64,000 bases of DNA from Faucicola sp902506215 (GCA_016888885.1 CP069437.1:1798001-1862000); one strand, 5' to 3'; positions 51,190-60,704 are shown, counted from the stretch's first letter. Numbers and translations are program-made. The notes: generated by a model from the letters alone, not told the origin.

Positions 51190-52452
51190 ATGAATCAGTC
51201 AGTTGAACATATGATAAATAAAGCGGGTAGCCTAGAGACTGCACTTAGCATGCCAAGCTTAATCCAAATCAAAAATGGCGAGAAGGTCAAGCCGACTTTT
51301 AGCGCCCAAGAATACCAAAACCGCCAACAAAAGCTTAAAGCCTATATGGCAAAAAGCGACATTGATAGCGTGTTATTCACCTCCTATCACAATATCAACT
51401 ACTATGCAGACTTCTTATATTGCTCCTTTGGACGCTTCTATGGTCTGGTCATTGACCAAGACAAAGTAGTGACTATATCCGCCAATATCGACGGTGGACA
51501 GCCTTGGCGACGTACCATGGGCGATGACAATATCGTCTATACCGACTGGCAACGTGATAACTACTTTAAAGCCGTGGCAAGTCAAATCAAAAATAAAGGC
51601 AGAGTGGGGATTGAATACGACCACTTACCCATCGAACGTTTGAAAAAACTACAAGACGCCTTGCCCAATGTCGAATTTGTCGATATCAGCCAAGCTTGCA
51701 TGAAAATGCGAATGGTGAAATCAGCCGAGGAAATCGCCCTTATCAAGCAAGGTGCACAGGTTTGTGACATTGGTGGGGCAGCGCTCGTCAACGCCGTGCA
51801 TGAAGGGGTTCCTGAATATGAGGTAGCGTTAGCCTCTACGCAAGCGATGATACGAGAAATCGGGCAACGCTTTGAGCATGTCGAGCTCATGGATACTTGG
51901 ACGTGGTTTCAATCAGGTATCAACACCGATGGCGCACACAATCCTGTGACCAATCGCAAAGTGCAGCGCAATGATATTTTAAGCTTAAACTGTTTTTCGA
52001 TGATTGCAGGCTACTATGTGGCGCTAGAGCGTACGCTGTATTTTGGTGAACCTGATGCAGCCACGCTCAACTATTGGGAAATTAACTGCAAAGTGCATGA
52101 AGAAGGCATAAAACTCATCAAACCTGGCGTTCGTTGCTGTGATATCGCCTTAGAGCTCAACAAAATCTATGCCGAATATGGCATTTTAGACCGCCGCACC
52201 TTTGGGTATGGGCACTCATTTGGCGTGTTGTCACACTATTATGGCCGTGAAGCAGGGTTAGAACTGCGTGAAGACATTGATACGGTACTTGAGCCAAATA
52301 TGGTCATCTCAATGGAACCGATGATTATGATTCCAGAAGGTATGGCAGGGGCAGGCGGTTATCGTGAACATGATATTTTGGTTTTAACTGAAACAGGCGC
52401 TGACAATATCACAGGCTTCGCCTATGGTCCTGCGCATAACATTATCAGTTAG
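51190..52452 (+). CDS. Creatinase (creatine amidinohydrolase, EC 3.5.3.3)
   Basis: 420 residues. Hydrolyses creatine to sarcosine and urea. It follows Pseudomonas creatinase closely: TFSAQEYQNRQ, TSYHNINYYADFLYCSFG, NIDGGQPWRRTMGDDNIVYT, DTWTWFQSGINTDGAHNPVT (with the catalytic His of the family) and FGYGHSFGVLSHYYGREAGL. Creatinases have the M24 pita-bread fold without metal. Followed at 42 bp by an MHS transporter. The urea product fits the urease and urea-uptake genes 3 kb on. Confidence 0.93.
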   Translation: MNQSVEHMINKAGSLETALSMPSLIQIKNGEKVKPTFSAQEYQNRQQKLKAYMAKSDIDSVLFTSYHNINYYADFLYCSFGRFYGLVIDQDKVVTISANIDGGQPWRRTMGDDNIVYTDWQRDNYFKAVASQIKNKGRVGIEYDHLPIERLKKLQDALPNVEFVDISQACMKMRMVKSAEEIALIKQGAQVCDIGGAALVNAVHEGVPEYEVALASTQAMIREIGQRFEHVELMDTWTWFQSGINTDGAHNPVTNRKVQRNDILSLNCFSMIAGYYVALERTLYFGEPDAATLNYWEINCKVHEEGIKLIKPGVRCCDIALELNKIYAEYGILDRRTFGYGHSFGVLSHYYGREAGLELREDIDTVLEPNMVISMEPMIMIPEGMAGAGGYREHDILVLTETGADNITGFAYGPAHNIIS

Positions 52453-52493
52453 CTTACTTTAGCATGACTTACTACCAACCAAGGGGAAATTAA

Positions 52494-53837
52494 ATGACAA
52501 CTTTTGCACTTTCACCCACTGCCGTAGCAATGCAACAACCAGCTGCTGAGCCGTATGTTAAAGATCCTGTGTTACTCAAAAAAGCCGCCAAAGCCAGTTT
52601 TATTGGTAACTTTGTCGAGTGGTTTGATTACGCATCGTATGGCTATTTTGCCACTGTCATCGCTAGCGTATTTTTTGCTAAAACCGATGCAACCGTCGCA
52701 TTGATGTCAACTTATGCAATTTTTGCGTTATCCTTTATTGTCCGTCCGTTTGGAGGTATTTTTTGGGGACATATTGGCGATAAATACGGTCGAAAAGCGG
52801 CTTTATCTTGGTCGATTTTGATTATGTCGGGTGCTACTTTCTTAATCGGATTGTTGCCAAGCTATGCCACCGTTGGTATCTTAGCGCCTGTGTTGTTGTT
52901 ACTGCTGCGCATGATTCAAGGTTTTTCAGCCTCAGGAGAGTATGCAGGGGCATCAGCATTTATGGCAGAGTATGCGCCGCCCGACAAAAAAGGGTTTTAT
53001 ACCAGTATCGTACCTGCCAGTACATCGGCCGGTCTATTATTAGGTTCGCTGATTGCGGCAGCTATGACCGCCTTTATGGATGCTGACTTTGTACAAACTT
53101 GGGGCTGGCGTATTCCGTTTTTATTGGCTGCACCACTGGGTCTAGTGGGTCGATATATGCGGTTGAATCTTGAAAAAACCCCGGCTTTTAAGGCGTTTGA
53201 AGAAAGCACCATTGAAAAACCTGTGCCAATCAAAAATTTGTTTGCCAACCATAAAAAAACCTTGTGTATTGCCTTTATGTTATGTAGTTTGAATGCGGTA
53301 GCTTTTTACTTAATCCTAAGCTATATGCCGACTTATTTATCGACCCAAATGCACATCAATGAAACGCAGTCGTTGCTAGCTGCCTCCATTTCATTAGTCG
53401 CTTATATCGGTATGATTTTCACCATGGGTAAACTGTCAGACAAATACGGTCGCAAAACTATGCTGATTATCGCATCTGTGTTGTTTATCGCGTTGACAGT
53501 GCCTTTGTTTCATATGCTAAGCATGGGTGGGTTTTTAACGATTGTTTTGATTCAACTGGTATTCTCGCTGTTATTATCTGTCAATGACGGTACACTACCG
53601 GCATTTTTAAGCGAGATTTTCCCAGTTGAGGTGCGTTATTCAGGTTTTGCTTTCACCTTTAACTCAGCCAATGCCCTACTCGGCGGCACAACCCCGTTGA
53701 TGGCAACTTGGTTAATGAGCAAAACAGGCAGTCAAATCGCGCCAGCTTGGTTATTGGTGATAGCAAGCGTCATTGCACTGGTAGCAACGGTGATGTATAA
53801 AAAATCCGATAGTGTGTCGATGTTAGAAAAAGGTTAG
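52494..53837 (+). CDS. MFS transporter of the metabolite:H+ symporter (MHS) type, likely creatine uptake
   Basis: 447 residues, about twelve membrane segments. MHS marks: GNFVEWFDYASYGYFATVI near the start, IFWGHIGDKYGRKAALSWSI between TM2 and TM3 and GKLSDKYGRKTMLII in the second half. MHS members such as ProP carry betaine, proline or dicarboxylates. Its place directly after creatinase suggests it imports creatine or a related compound; that substrate is an inference. Confidence 0.85.
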   Translation: MTTFALSPTAVAMQQPAAEPYVKDPVLLKKAAKASFIGNFVEWFDYASYGYFATVIASVFFAKTDATVALMSTYAIFALSFIVRPFGGIFWGHIGDKYGRKAALSWSILIMSGATFLIGLLPSYATVGILAPVLLLLLRMIQGFSASGEYAGASAFMAEYAPPDKKGFYTSIVPASTSAGLLLGSLIAAAMTAFMDADFVQTWGWRIPFLLAAPLGLVGRYMRLNLEKTPAFKAFEESTIEKPVPIKNLFANHKKTLCIAFMLCSLNAVAFYLILSYMPTYLSTQMHINETQSLLAASISLVAYIGMIFTMGKLSDKYGRKTMLIIASVLFIALTVPLFHMLSMGGFLTIVLIQLVFSLLLSVNDGTLPAFLSEIFPVEVRYSGFAFTFNSANALLGGTTPLMATWLMSKTGSQIAPAWLLVIASVIALVATVMYKKSDSVSMLEKG

Positions 53838-53998
53838 AAAGACGTTAGAAAAACATTAAAAAGACGTTAGAAAAATAATTGATTAACCACGGTTATCAAT
53901 AACCCCATGAAGTTAATTTAAGTTTTTTCCAAAGTGGTTTTAGCCAACCTTGTTTGCTAGAATCACTTTTTTTATCCCCCATTTTTTAGGAATTGCCA

Positions 53999-54961
53999 GT
54001 GACTCGTAAACCTGCTTTCGCTACCAACCAATCCCCTAACACGCGCAATCATGCGACGATGGGTGGCTTGCAAGTCATTGTGGCGGCTATCTGTTGGGGC
54101 ACGCTGGGTATCTTTACTACCTATCTACATCAACTGGGTTTTGATAGTGTGCAAATTGCCATTTTAAGAGTGGTGACCGCTGCTATGATGCTACTGATGT
54201 TATTGCCATCGTTGTGGACATCTATTAGGCAGTTATCAGTCGGCGAGGTATTGCAGTTGAGCCTGCAATCGTTGATTGGCGTGCTAGGCATGACGGTTTG
54301 CTATTTTATCGCGGTCAATTTTGTGGGGGCGGGCATTGCGGTATCGCTACTATATACGGCGCCGATTTTTAGTTTGGTACTGGCATTTTTTTTATTAAAA
54401 GAACCGATAACAAAAAAATCATTTACCTTAGCTTGCATCGCGGTATTAGGCGTGGCACTGACAACGCTGAGTGAGAACTTTACATTGAGTTGGGGGATTG
54501 TGTTTGGTCTATTGTCTGGGGTGTGCTATTCACTGTATGGCATTTTAGGAAAAAAAGCCTTACACAAACACTATCCACCGACCTTGGTGTTTTTTAGCTC
54601 AGTGGTGATTAGTGCCATGGCTTTATTATTGCTACCGATGACCTATCAAACTTATGCCAAAGCGTTTACCATGCCTGCCATTACTTGGTTGTGGGTGATG
54701 GGGCTAAGCCTAGTGGGTACCGTGATTCCGTTTTTCTTGTATATGTCAGCCTTACATAAACTCCCTGCGACTAAAGCCTCGGTATTCACCGTGTTTGAAC
54801 CGTTTACCGCGATTGTATTGTCGATCGTATTACTGCACCAATCGCTCAATGGCATGCAGTACTCAGGGATGGTATTAATCCTTTTAGCCACCCTCCTAAA
54901 CTCTATCAAATTGCCCATGCAGCGTCATCGGCAACTGACAGAAGTCGATGCTCAAGGCTAA
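53999..54961 (+). CDS. EamA/DMT-superfamily transporter
   Basis: About 320 residues with ten predicted helices in two EamA repeats (AICWGTLGIFTTYLHQLG; SGVCYSLYGILGKKALHKHY). GTG at 53999 lies 8 bp after AGG and is a good start; a TTG at 53993 in frame is also possible. Substrate unknown (drugs or metabolites). Between the creatine and urease genes but probably its own transcript. Confidence 0.82.
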   Translation: MTRKPAFATNQSPNTRNHATMGGLQVIVAAICWGTLGIFTTYLHQLGFDSVQIAILRVVTAAMMLLMLLPSLWTSIRQLSVGEVLQLSLQSLIGVLGMTVCYFIAVNFVGAGIAVSLLYTAPIFSLVLAFFLLKEPITKKSFTLACIAVLGVALTTLSENFTLSWGIVFGLLSGVCYSLYGILGKKALHKHYPPTLVFFSSVVISAMALLLLPMTYQTYAKAFTMPAITWLWVMGLSLVGTVIPFFLYMSALHKLPATKASVFTVFEPFTAIVLSIVLLHQSLNGMQYSGMVLILLATLLNSIKLPMQRHRQLTEVDAQG

Positions 54962-55001
54962 TAACAGCCCAACACTGTGTAAACATCCCTGATTTGGGCC
55001 T

Positions 55002-55051
55002 CACCATGTTGGTATCAATGCTCAATACCTCAATGTGGCACAGCCCTTGCA
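55002..55051 (+). promoter_or_regulatory. Sigma-54 promoter upstream of ureD
   Basis: TGGCAC at 55036-55041, five bases (AGCCC), then TTGCA at 55047-55051: an exact match to the sigma-54 consensus TGGCAC-N5-TTGCA, 40 bp upstream of the ureD start. A partial NtrC-like pair CACC-N5-GGT lies at 55002-55013. So the urease operon is probably switched on by nitrogen limitation through RpoN and NtrC. Confidence 0.8.
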
Positions 55052-55090
55052 TTCTATAAAACCATATATTTTTCATATAGTTAGATAGAT

Positions 55091-56035
55091 ATGGCTTGGC
55101 ACTCAGTACTTACCTTAGCTTTTGACACCCAACATGCGGGTGAGCATGCTCGTACCAATTTGGTACAACGCCACCACCAAGGCGCCTTGCGGGTACAAAA
55201 AGCCTTGTATCCTGAAAGCGGTGAACAGCAAGGTATTTGTCATGTCATCATGCTGTATCCGCCCGCGGGCATCGCCTTAGGCGATAAGCTCGATATTGAC
55301 ATTGGCGTAAAACATCACGCCCACGCCGTGATTACCACGCCCGGGGCAAATAAATGGTACGGTAATTTACCAAGTTACACCGCTAACAAGCAAACCGATG
55401 ATAGTCCACTAACCAAAAAACCCCAAAAAAACCAAGGAACCCAAAAAAATTCAACTAGTTGCGCTGTTCAAAACGTCACGGTTTATCTGCAAGATGACAG
55501 CCGTTTTGAATGGCTACCGCAAGAAAACTGTTTTTATAACGCAAGTTTTGCCAATGCCACCAATCAGTTTTTTATCAGCCCAGCTGCCAGTATTATCGCT
55601 TGGGAGATTAACCTGTTAGGGCGAGAGCATCATGGCGAGCGCTACAGTACAGGCGAGATGCGGTTATCAAACCTGTTTTGGCGCGTGGATGAGCAGCCCA
55701 AATTGCTGCTTGCTGATACCTTACATCACTGTGCCGAACACGATTGGTATCGCTCACCCGTAGGTCTCAATAACCATAGCGTCTTTGCCAGCTTATGGGT
55801 TGTGCCAAGTGTTGCTGCCCAAAAACAGCTGATTGACTGGGTCAAGCAATTACGTTTATTTATCGACCACCATAGCTTACCTGTCTCTTGCACCCAAACA
55901 GGGGAGGTGATGATTATTCGCTATTTGGGGGATGATGTCCGCCAATGTTTTGACAGTTTTGGTGCAGTTCGTGATGAAATTCGCACTTTAATGTGGCAAC
56001 AAGCCAGTCATTTGCCCCGAATTTGGGCAACCTAA
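55091..56035 (+). CDS. ureD: Urease accessory protein UreD (UreH)
   Basis: 314 residues. Scaffold for nickel delivery to apo-urease with UreF and UreG. Conserved runs: GALRVQKALYPESGEQQGIC, VIMLYPPAGIALGDKLDIDI, HAVITTPGANKWYG, FISPAASIIAWEINLLGREH. Near residues 95-120 there is a Lys/Gln/Ser-rich insertion (SPLTKKPQKNQGTQKNST) not found in most UreDs, which explains the extra length. First gene of the operon. Confidence 0.93.
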   Translation: MAWHSVLTLAFDTQHAGEHARTNLVQRHHQGALRVQKALYPESGEQQGICHVIMLYPPAGIALGDKLDIDIGVKHHAHAVITTPGANKWYGNLPSYTANKQTDDSPLTKKPQKNQGTQKNSTSCAVQNVTVYLQDDSRFEWLPQENCFYNASFANATNQFFISPAASIIAWEINLLGREHHGERYSTGEMRLSNLFWRVDEQPKLLLADTLHHCAEHDWYRSPVGLNNHSVFASLWVVPSVAAQKQLIDWVKQLRLFIDHHSLPVSCTQTGEVMIIRYLGDDVRQCFDSFGAVRDEIRTLMWQQASHLPRIWAT

Positions 56036-56085
56036 TGGCAGTGACGGTCTAATTTTTAACACTAAAAAAATAATTGGAGTAACCC

Positions 56086-56388
56086 ATGCATTTAACCCCC
56101 GCCGAAAAAGATAAATTACTTATTTTTACCGCAGGACTGGTTGCCGAGCGCCGCAAACAACGTGGCTTAAAACTTAACTATCCAGAAGCAATAGCCTATA
56201 TCAGTATGTTGGTACTCGAAGGGGCAAGAGAAGGCAAAACAGTGGCACAGTTGATGGGCGAAGGCACCACGTGGCTTAGGGTTGAGGATGTGATGGATGG
56301 CATCGCTGAAATGATTGACGATGTGCAAGTGGAAGCCACCTTTCCCGATGGTACCAAACTGGTGACCATTCACCAACCGATTGTGTAA
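56086..56388 (+). CDS. ureA: Urease gamma subunit UreA
   Basis: 100 residues, exactly the normal gamma-subunit length. HLTPAEKDKLLIFTAGLVAE, LNYPEAIAYISMLVLEGARE and FPDGTKLVTIHQPI are diagnostic. Separate from the fused beta-alpha chain downstream (24 bp gap). Confidence 0.96.
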   Translation: MHLTPAEKDKLLIFTAGLVAERRKQRGLKLNYPEAIAYISMLVLEGAREGKTVAQLMGEGTTWLRVEDVMDGIAEMIDDVQVEATFPDGTKLVTIHQPIV

Positions 56389-56412
56389 TTTAAACAGTAT
56401 AAGGGGTAAACC

Positions 56413-58548
56413 ATGAAAGTTGGCGAATATAAGCTAAAAGACCAAGCCATTATCCTAAATGAAGGGCGCGCCGTCCAAACTATTTTGGTCAAAAATACCG
56501 GCGACAGACCGATTCAAATCGGCTCTCACTACCATTTTGCCGAGGCTAATGACGCACTGGCGTTTGACCGTGACAAGGCGCTTGGGTTTCGCTTAAATAT
56601 CTTATCGGGTACAGCAGTGCGCTTTGAGCCAGGGCAAGCGCGAACAGTTGAACTGGTCGAGTTTGGTGGCAACAAGGCGATTTTTGGGTTTGCTGGGCGG
56701 GTGATGGGGCAAGCCACCACATCTGTGGATACCGCAAGTTTACCGAAATCACAAAAAACCGTACCCCGCCAAATGTATGCCGAGCATTTTGGCTTAACCG
56801 TGGGCGATAAACTGCGTCTAGCTGATACCGAGCTGTGGCTGGAAGTGGAAAAAGACTTTACCAGCTATGGTGAAGAGGTCAAATTTGGCGGTGGCAAAGT
56901 GATTCGTGACGGCATGGGGCAAGGGCAGCGCCCGTTTGCCGAAGTGGCTGATACCGTGATTACCAACGCGCTTATTTTGGATTATACCGGGATTTATAAA
57001 GCTGATGTGGCGATAAAAGACAGCCGAATTTGGGCGATTGGCAAGGCGGGCAACCCCGATATTCAGCCCAATGTCACCATTGCCATTGGCGCAAGCACCG
57101 AGATTATTGCAGGTGAAGGCAAAATTTTGACCGCGGGCGGGATTGACACCCATATTCACTTTATCGCGCCACAGCAAGCGGAAGTTGCCTTGATGTCTGG
57201 GGTGACCACCATGATTGGCGGTGGTTCAGGGCCTGCCCAAGGCACGCTTGCCACCACTTGCACCAACGGCAAATACCATATCGAAACCATGCTCAAAGCC
57301 CTTGATGATATGCCCATGAACATTGGGCTACTGGGCAAAGGTAATGTCAGCTTGCCGCAGCCGATTGTCGAGCAAATCGAAGCGGGCGTGGTCGGGCTAA
57401 AACTGCATGAAGACTGGGGCACCACGCCGCAAGCGATTGATAACTGCTTGAGCGTTGCCGAAGAGTATGATGTGCAAGTGGCGATTCACACCGATACGCT
57501 CAACGAAAGTGGCTATCTAGAAAGCACGCTAAATGCCTTTAAAGACCGCTGTATTCACACCTTTCATACCGAAGGCGCAGGCGGCGGGCACGCCCCTGAT
57601 ATTTTGCGTGCGATTGGTGAGCCGCATGTGTTGCCGTCGTCGACCAACCCCACGCGTCCGTTTACCATCAACACCATCGATGAGCATCTCGACATGCTGA
57701 TGGTCTGTCACCATTTGAGCCCTGCGATTGCCGAAGATATCGCCTTTGCTGAGAGCCGTATCCGCCAAGAAACCATCGCCGCTGAAGATATTTTGCACGA
57801 TTTGGGGGCAATCTCGATGATGAGTAGCGACTCGCAAGCGATGGGACGGGTGGGCGAGGTGATTATCCGCACTTGGCAAACGGCGGATAAAATGAAACGC
57901 CAACGCGGATTTTTAGCACCCGATACAGTGAGCCAAAATGCGTCTAACATTGAGCTTCATGACATCGACCCAGTGACCGAAGATACAGTGACCGAAGATA
58001 CAGTGACCGAAGATACAGTGACAGAAAATGACAATTTTCGCATCAAACGCTATATTGCCAAATACACCATCAATCCTGCCATTACCCACGGTATTGCCGA
58101 GGAAGTCGGTTCGGTAGAAGTCGGTAAATGGGCGGATTTGGTGTTATGGTCGCCCAAATTCTTTGGGGTCAAACCTGACACGATTTTAAAAGGTGGTAGC
58201 ATCGCCGCTTACCCGATGGGCGATATCAATGCCTCCATTCCAACCCCGCAGCCGGTGCATTATCGTCCGATGTTCGCAAGCCTTGGCAAAGCCACCCACC
58301 AAACCAGTATTACCTTTGTATCCAAAATTGCCTTTGACAACAATATCCAACACAAACTTGGCTTGCAAAAAGTGATTCGCCCTGTGCAGGGTATTCGTAA
58401 CATTCGCAAAAAAGATATGCGGTTTAATAGCTATTGCCCGGAGATGTCGATTAACCCAGAAACCTATGAAGTACGTGCCGATGGTGAGCTTCTCACTTGC
58501 GAGCCGTCGGCTGTGCTGCCAATGGCACAGCGGTATTTTTTATTTTAA
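56413..58548 (+). CDS. ureBC: Fused urease beta and alpha subunits (UreB-UreC)
   Basis: 711 residues in one frame. Residues 1 to about 108 are UreB (VGEYKLKDQAIILNEGR, KNTGDRPIQIGSHYHFAEAN, VELVEFGGNKAIFGFAGR). A 14-residue linker (TTSVDTASLPKSQK) leads to the UreC start (RQMYAEHFGLTVGDKLRLAD). All nickel-site residues are present: GGIDTHIHF, carbamylated Lys in VGLKLHEDWG, VAIHTDTLNE, FHTEGAGGGHAPD, catalytic His in VCHHLSP, Asp in MMSSDSQAMGR. A 15-bp tandem repeat adds a TEDTV-type insert near residue 520. Hydrolyses urea to ammonia and CO2. UreB and UreC are separate in nearly all bacteria. Confidence 0.95.
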   Translation: MKVGEYKLKDQAIILNEGRAVQTILVKNTGDRPIQIGSHYHFAEANDALAFDRDKALGFRLNILSGTAVRFEPGQARTVELVEFGGNKAIFGFAGRVMGQATTSVDTASLPKSQKTVPRQMYAEHFGLTVGDKLRLADTELWLEVEKDFTSYGEEVKFGGGKVIRDGMGQGQRPFAEVADTVITNALILDYTGIYKADVAIKDSRIWAIGKAGNPDIQPNVTIAIGASTEIIAGEGKILTAGGIDTHIHFIAPQQAEVALMSGVTTMIGGGSGPAQGTLATTCTNGKYHIETMLKALDDMPMNIGLLGKGNVSLPQPIVEQIEAGVVGLKLHEDWGTTPQAIDNCLSVAEEYDVQVAIHTDTLNESGYLESTLNAFKDRCIHTFHTEGAGGGHAPDILRAIGEPHVLPSSTNPTRPFTINTIDEHLDMLMVCHHLSPAIAEDIAFAESRIRQETIAAEDILHDLGAISMMSSDSQAMGRVGEVIIRTWQTADKMKRQRGFLAPDTVSQNASNIELHDIDPVTEDTVTEDTVTEDTVTENDNFRIKRYIAKYTINPAITHGIAEEVGSVEVGKWADLVLWSPKFFGVKPDTILKGGSIAAYPMGDINASIPTPQPVHYRPMFASLGKATHQTSITFVSKIAFDNNIQHKLGLQKVIRPVQGIRNIRKKDMRFNSYCPEMSINPETYEVRADGELLTCEPSAVLPMAQRYFLF
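57973..58032 (+). repeat. 15-bp in-frame tandem repeat within ureBC
   Basis: Three exact copies of GTGACCGAAGATACA (57973-58017) plus a fourth diverged one (GTGACAGAAAATGAC). They encode VTEDT-VTEDT-VTEDT-VTEND. The insert lies in a loop just before NDNFRIKRYIAKYTINPA, where other UreC proteins go directly from a short loop to this segment. Length variation here would stay in frame. Confidence 0.95.
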
Positions 58549-58558
58549 AAGGCTACCA

Positions 58559-59122
58559 ATGAAAATTTTTACCCAACGTCTCGAACAACCAACCGCTGAA
58601 CAAACAGCGATATTGGCAACGCAACAACAAAACGGACAGTTTTTGCAGCTCGATTTCGACACACGCCAGCGGTCACGCTTTCGTGCGAACCTGCAAAATG
58701 GTGAAGCCATTGGCATAGATTTGCCCCGTACTGGCACGTTAAAAGATGGTGATGTGGTACAAAATGCGTCAGGCGACATGATACAAATTTTTGCCAAACC
58801 GCAAACCCTCACCAAAGTCACCGCCGACAATGCCTTCGAACTGATGCGCGGAGCCTATCATTTGGGCAATCGTCATGTACCACTGATGCTCGTTGAGCAG
58901 GGTCAAGCGCAGTATGCCTTGTACTTTGAGCCCGATTATGTGCTTGCCGATATGCTGGTGAAGTTAGGCTTAACCGTGAGCGAAGTGGAACACGCTTTTG
59001 AACCAGAAACAGGGGCGTATGGGCATGGCGGGCATTCACATGGGCATGATAATCGGTTAAGCCATGCCGACACGCAAAGCACAATCGTCGGCGATTTAAC
59101 CAAAGCCACGTTTTTTTCATGA
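58559..59122 (+). CDS. ureE: Urease accessory protein UreE
   Basis: 187 residues from the ATG at 58559 (the frame is open further upstream but that overlaps ureBC). Nickel metallochaperone: IDLPRTGTLKDGDVV, LMRGAYHLGNRHVPLML (conserved His), and DMLVKLGLTVSEVEHAFEPE. The C-terminal His-rich tail (GHGGHSHGHDNRLSH) stores nickel. Its stop overlaps ureF by 4 bp. Confidence 0.93.
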   Translation: MKIFTQRLEQPTAEQTAILATQQQNGQFLQLDFDTRQRSRFRANLQNGEAIGIDLPRTGTLKDGDVVQNASGDMIQIFAKPQTLTKVTADNAFELMRGAYHLGNRHVPLMLVEQGQAQYALYFEPDYVLADMLVKLGLTVSEVEHAFEPETGAYGHGGHSHGHDNRLSHADTQSTIVGDLTKATFFS

Positions 59123-59952
59123 AAACGATGACAACAACGTCGCACCTCACACAGACGCCGCCCCAACAATTGCTTAAGCTGATGATGCTGGCGTCGAGCA
59201 ATTTGCCGATTGGTAGTTATACCTATTCCCAAGGCGTGGAGTCTGCCATTGAGCAAGGCTTTATCCATGATGAAGCCAGTAGTTTGGCGTTTTTGCAAGC
59301 GTATCAACAAGAGGTCTTACTCAATTTTGAATTGCCGCTGATGGCAAGTATGATGCAGCTATCAGCGTACAAAAATCACCAAAGCTTGGTGGATAGTCTA
59401 GCCAATTTTTATGGGGCAAGCCGTGATAGCCATGAATTTTTATTAGAGAGTCAACAATTGGCGCAGGCATTTTGTGCTTGGCTCGATGGCGTGCTCTACC
59501 TTGCAATGCCACAAGATTGGATAGCGCAAGGCTATTTACCGTTATTCGCTCGCTTGGCGTATTTTTGGCAACTGCCGATAGCCGATAGCTTGACGACTTA
59601 TGCGTTTGCTCAAATGGAAAATCTGACCTTAGCGATTGTCAAAACCTTACCGATGGGACAAATGGCAGGGCAACGCATTATTTGGCAATTGGGGCAAGCG
59701 ATGGATGAACCGATTGCCAAGCTTTGCCAAACGCAAGCCATCAAAGTCAAAACCGCATTGACAGCTATCCATCATCAGCAAGCTGTTATGGCTAAGCTAC
59801 AAGACATTGCGCCACAATTTTTACAGGCACAGCAGCATGCCCAAACATTACTGATTTTAATCAACCACTTGCAACTATCAGCGTCTGTACCGTCGTTGGC
59901 AGAATTATCCTGTCATCATGAACAACAATATAGTCGTCTGTTTCGTTCCTAA
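59119..59952 (+). CDS. ureF: Urease accessory protein UreF
   Basis: 277 residues (rather long; most are about 225-240). LMMLASSNLPIGSYTYSQGV, GVLYLAMPQDWIAQGYLPLF, and MENLTLAIVKTLPMGQMAGQ are family segments. Works with UreD and UreG to gate GTP hydrolysis and nickel insertion. Translationally coupled to ureE. Confidence 0.92.
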   Translation: MKTMTTTSHLTQTPPQQLLKLMMLASSNLPIGSYTYSQGVESAIEQGFIHDEASSLAFLQAYQQEVLLNFELPLMASMMQLSAYKNHQSLVDSLANFYGASRDSHEFLLESQQLAQAFCAWLDGVLYLAMPQDWIAQGYLPLFARLAYFWQLPIADSLTTYAFAQMENLTLAIVKTLPMGQMAGQRIIWQLGQAMDEPIAKLCQTQAIKVKTALTAIHHQQAVMAKLQDIAPQFLQAQQHAQTLLILINHLQLSASVPSLAELSCHHEQQYSRLFRS

Positions 59953-60002
59953 AATCCATGTCTTTAACAACCCGTCTTTAACATCAATCACAAGGAAACA
60001 TC

Positions 60003-60704
60003 ATGACTGGCTTTACCCAAAAAACCCCAACCCAACAGCCTCGCTTATCCCCATTACGCCTTGGCATTGGCGGGCCTGTTGGCTCTGGCAAAACCGCTTT
60101 GACCTTAAGTCTATGTCGCCGTCTCAAAGACGTGTACAACATGGCGGTGATTACCAACGATATTTATACCAAAGAAGATTCGGAGTTTTTGACCCGCCAC
60201 GATGCCATGCCCGCTGAGCGGATTATTGGGGTGGAAACGGGCGGTTGTCCGCACACGGCGATTCGTGAAGATGCGTCGATTAATCTTAATGCCGTGGCCA
60301 CCTTGCAAAATCGCTTTGACGGTCTTGAGCTGATTATCATTGAGTCGGGCGGTGATAACTTGGCGGCGACCTTTAGCCCAGAGTTGTCGGATTTGACCAT
60401 TTATGTGATTGATGTGAGTGCAGGCGACAAAATCCCCCGCAAAGGTGGACCCGGGATTACCAAATCAGATTTGCTGATTATCAATAAAACTGACCTTGCG
60501 CCACTTGTGGGCGCGGATTTGTCGATTATGGATAAAGACGCCAAAAAAATGCGCGGCGATAAGCCGTTTGTGTTTAGCAACATGAAAACTCAAGATGGTT
60601 TGGATGACATTATCAAATTTATCCAACAACAGGGCATGCTAAGAGCGCTAGAGATTCCGTCACAGCCGGTACAACATTTACCAAGCTCAAGCGAAAATAT
60701 GTAA
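60003..60704 (+). CDS. ureG: Urease accessory GTPase UreG
   Basis: 233 residues. P-loop GIGGPVGSGKTALTLSLC, TNDIYTKEDSEFLTRH, the metal-binding CPH in VETGGCPHTAIREDAS, IIESGGDNLAATFSPEL and LLIINKTDLAPLVGADL. SIMI-class GTPase that delivers nickel. N-terminal extension of about 17 residues has no His cluster. Confidence 0.96.
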   Translation: MTGFTQKTPTQQPRLSPLRLGIGGPVGSGKTALTLSLCRRLKDVYNMAVITNDIYTKEDSEFLTRHDAMPAERIIGVETGGCPHTAIREDASINLNAVATLQNRFDGLELIIIESGGDNLAATFSPELSDLTIYVIDVSAGDKIPRKGGPGITKSDLLIINKTDLAPLVGADLSIMDKDAKKMRGDKPFVFSNMKTQDGLDDIIKFIQQQGMLRALEIPSQPVQHLPSSSENM

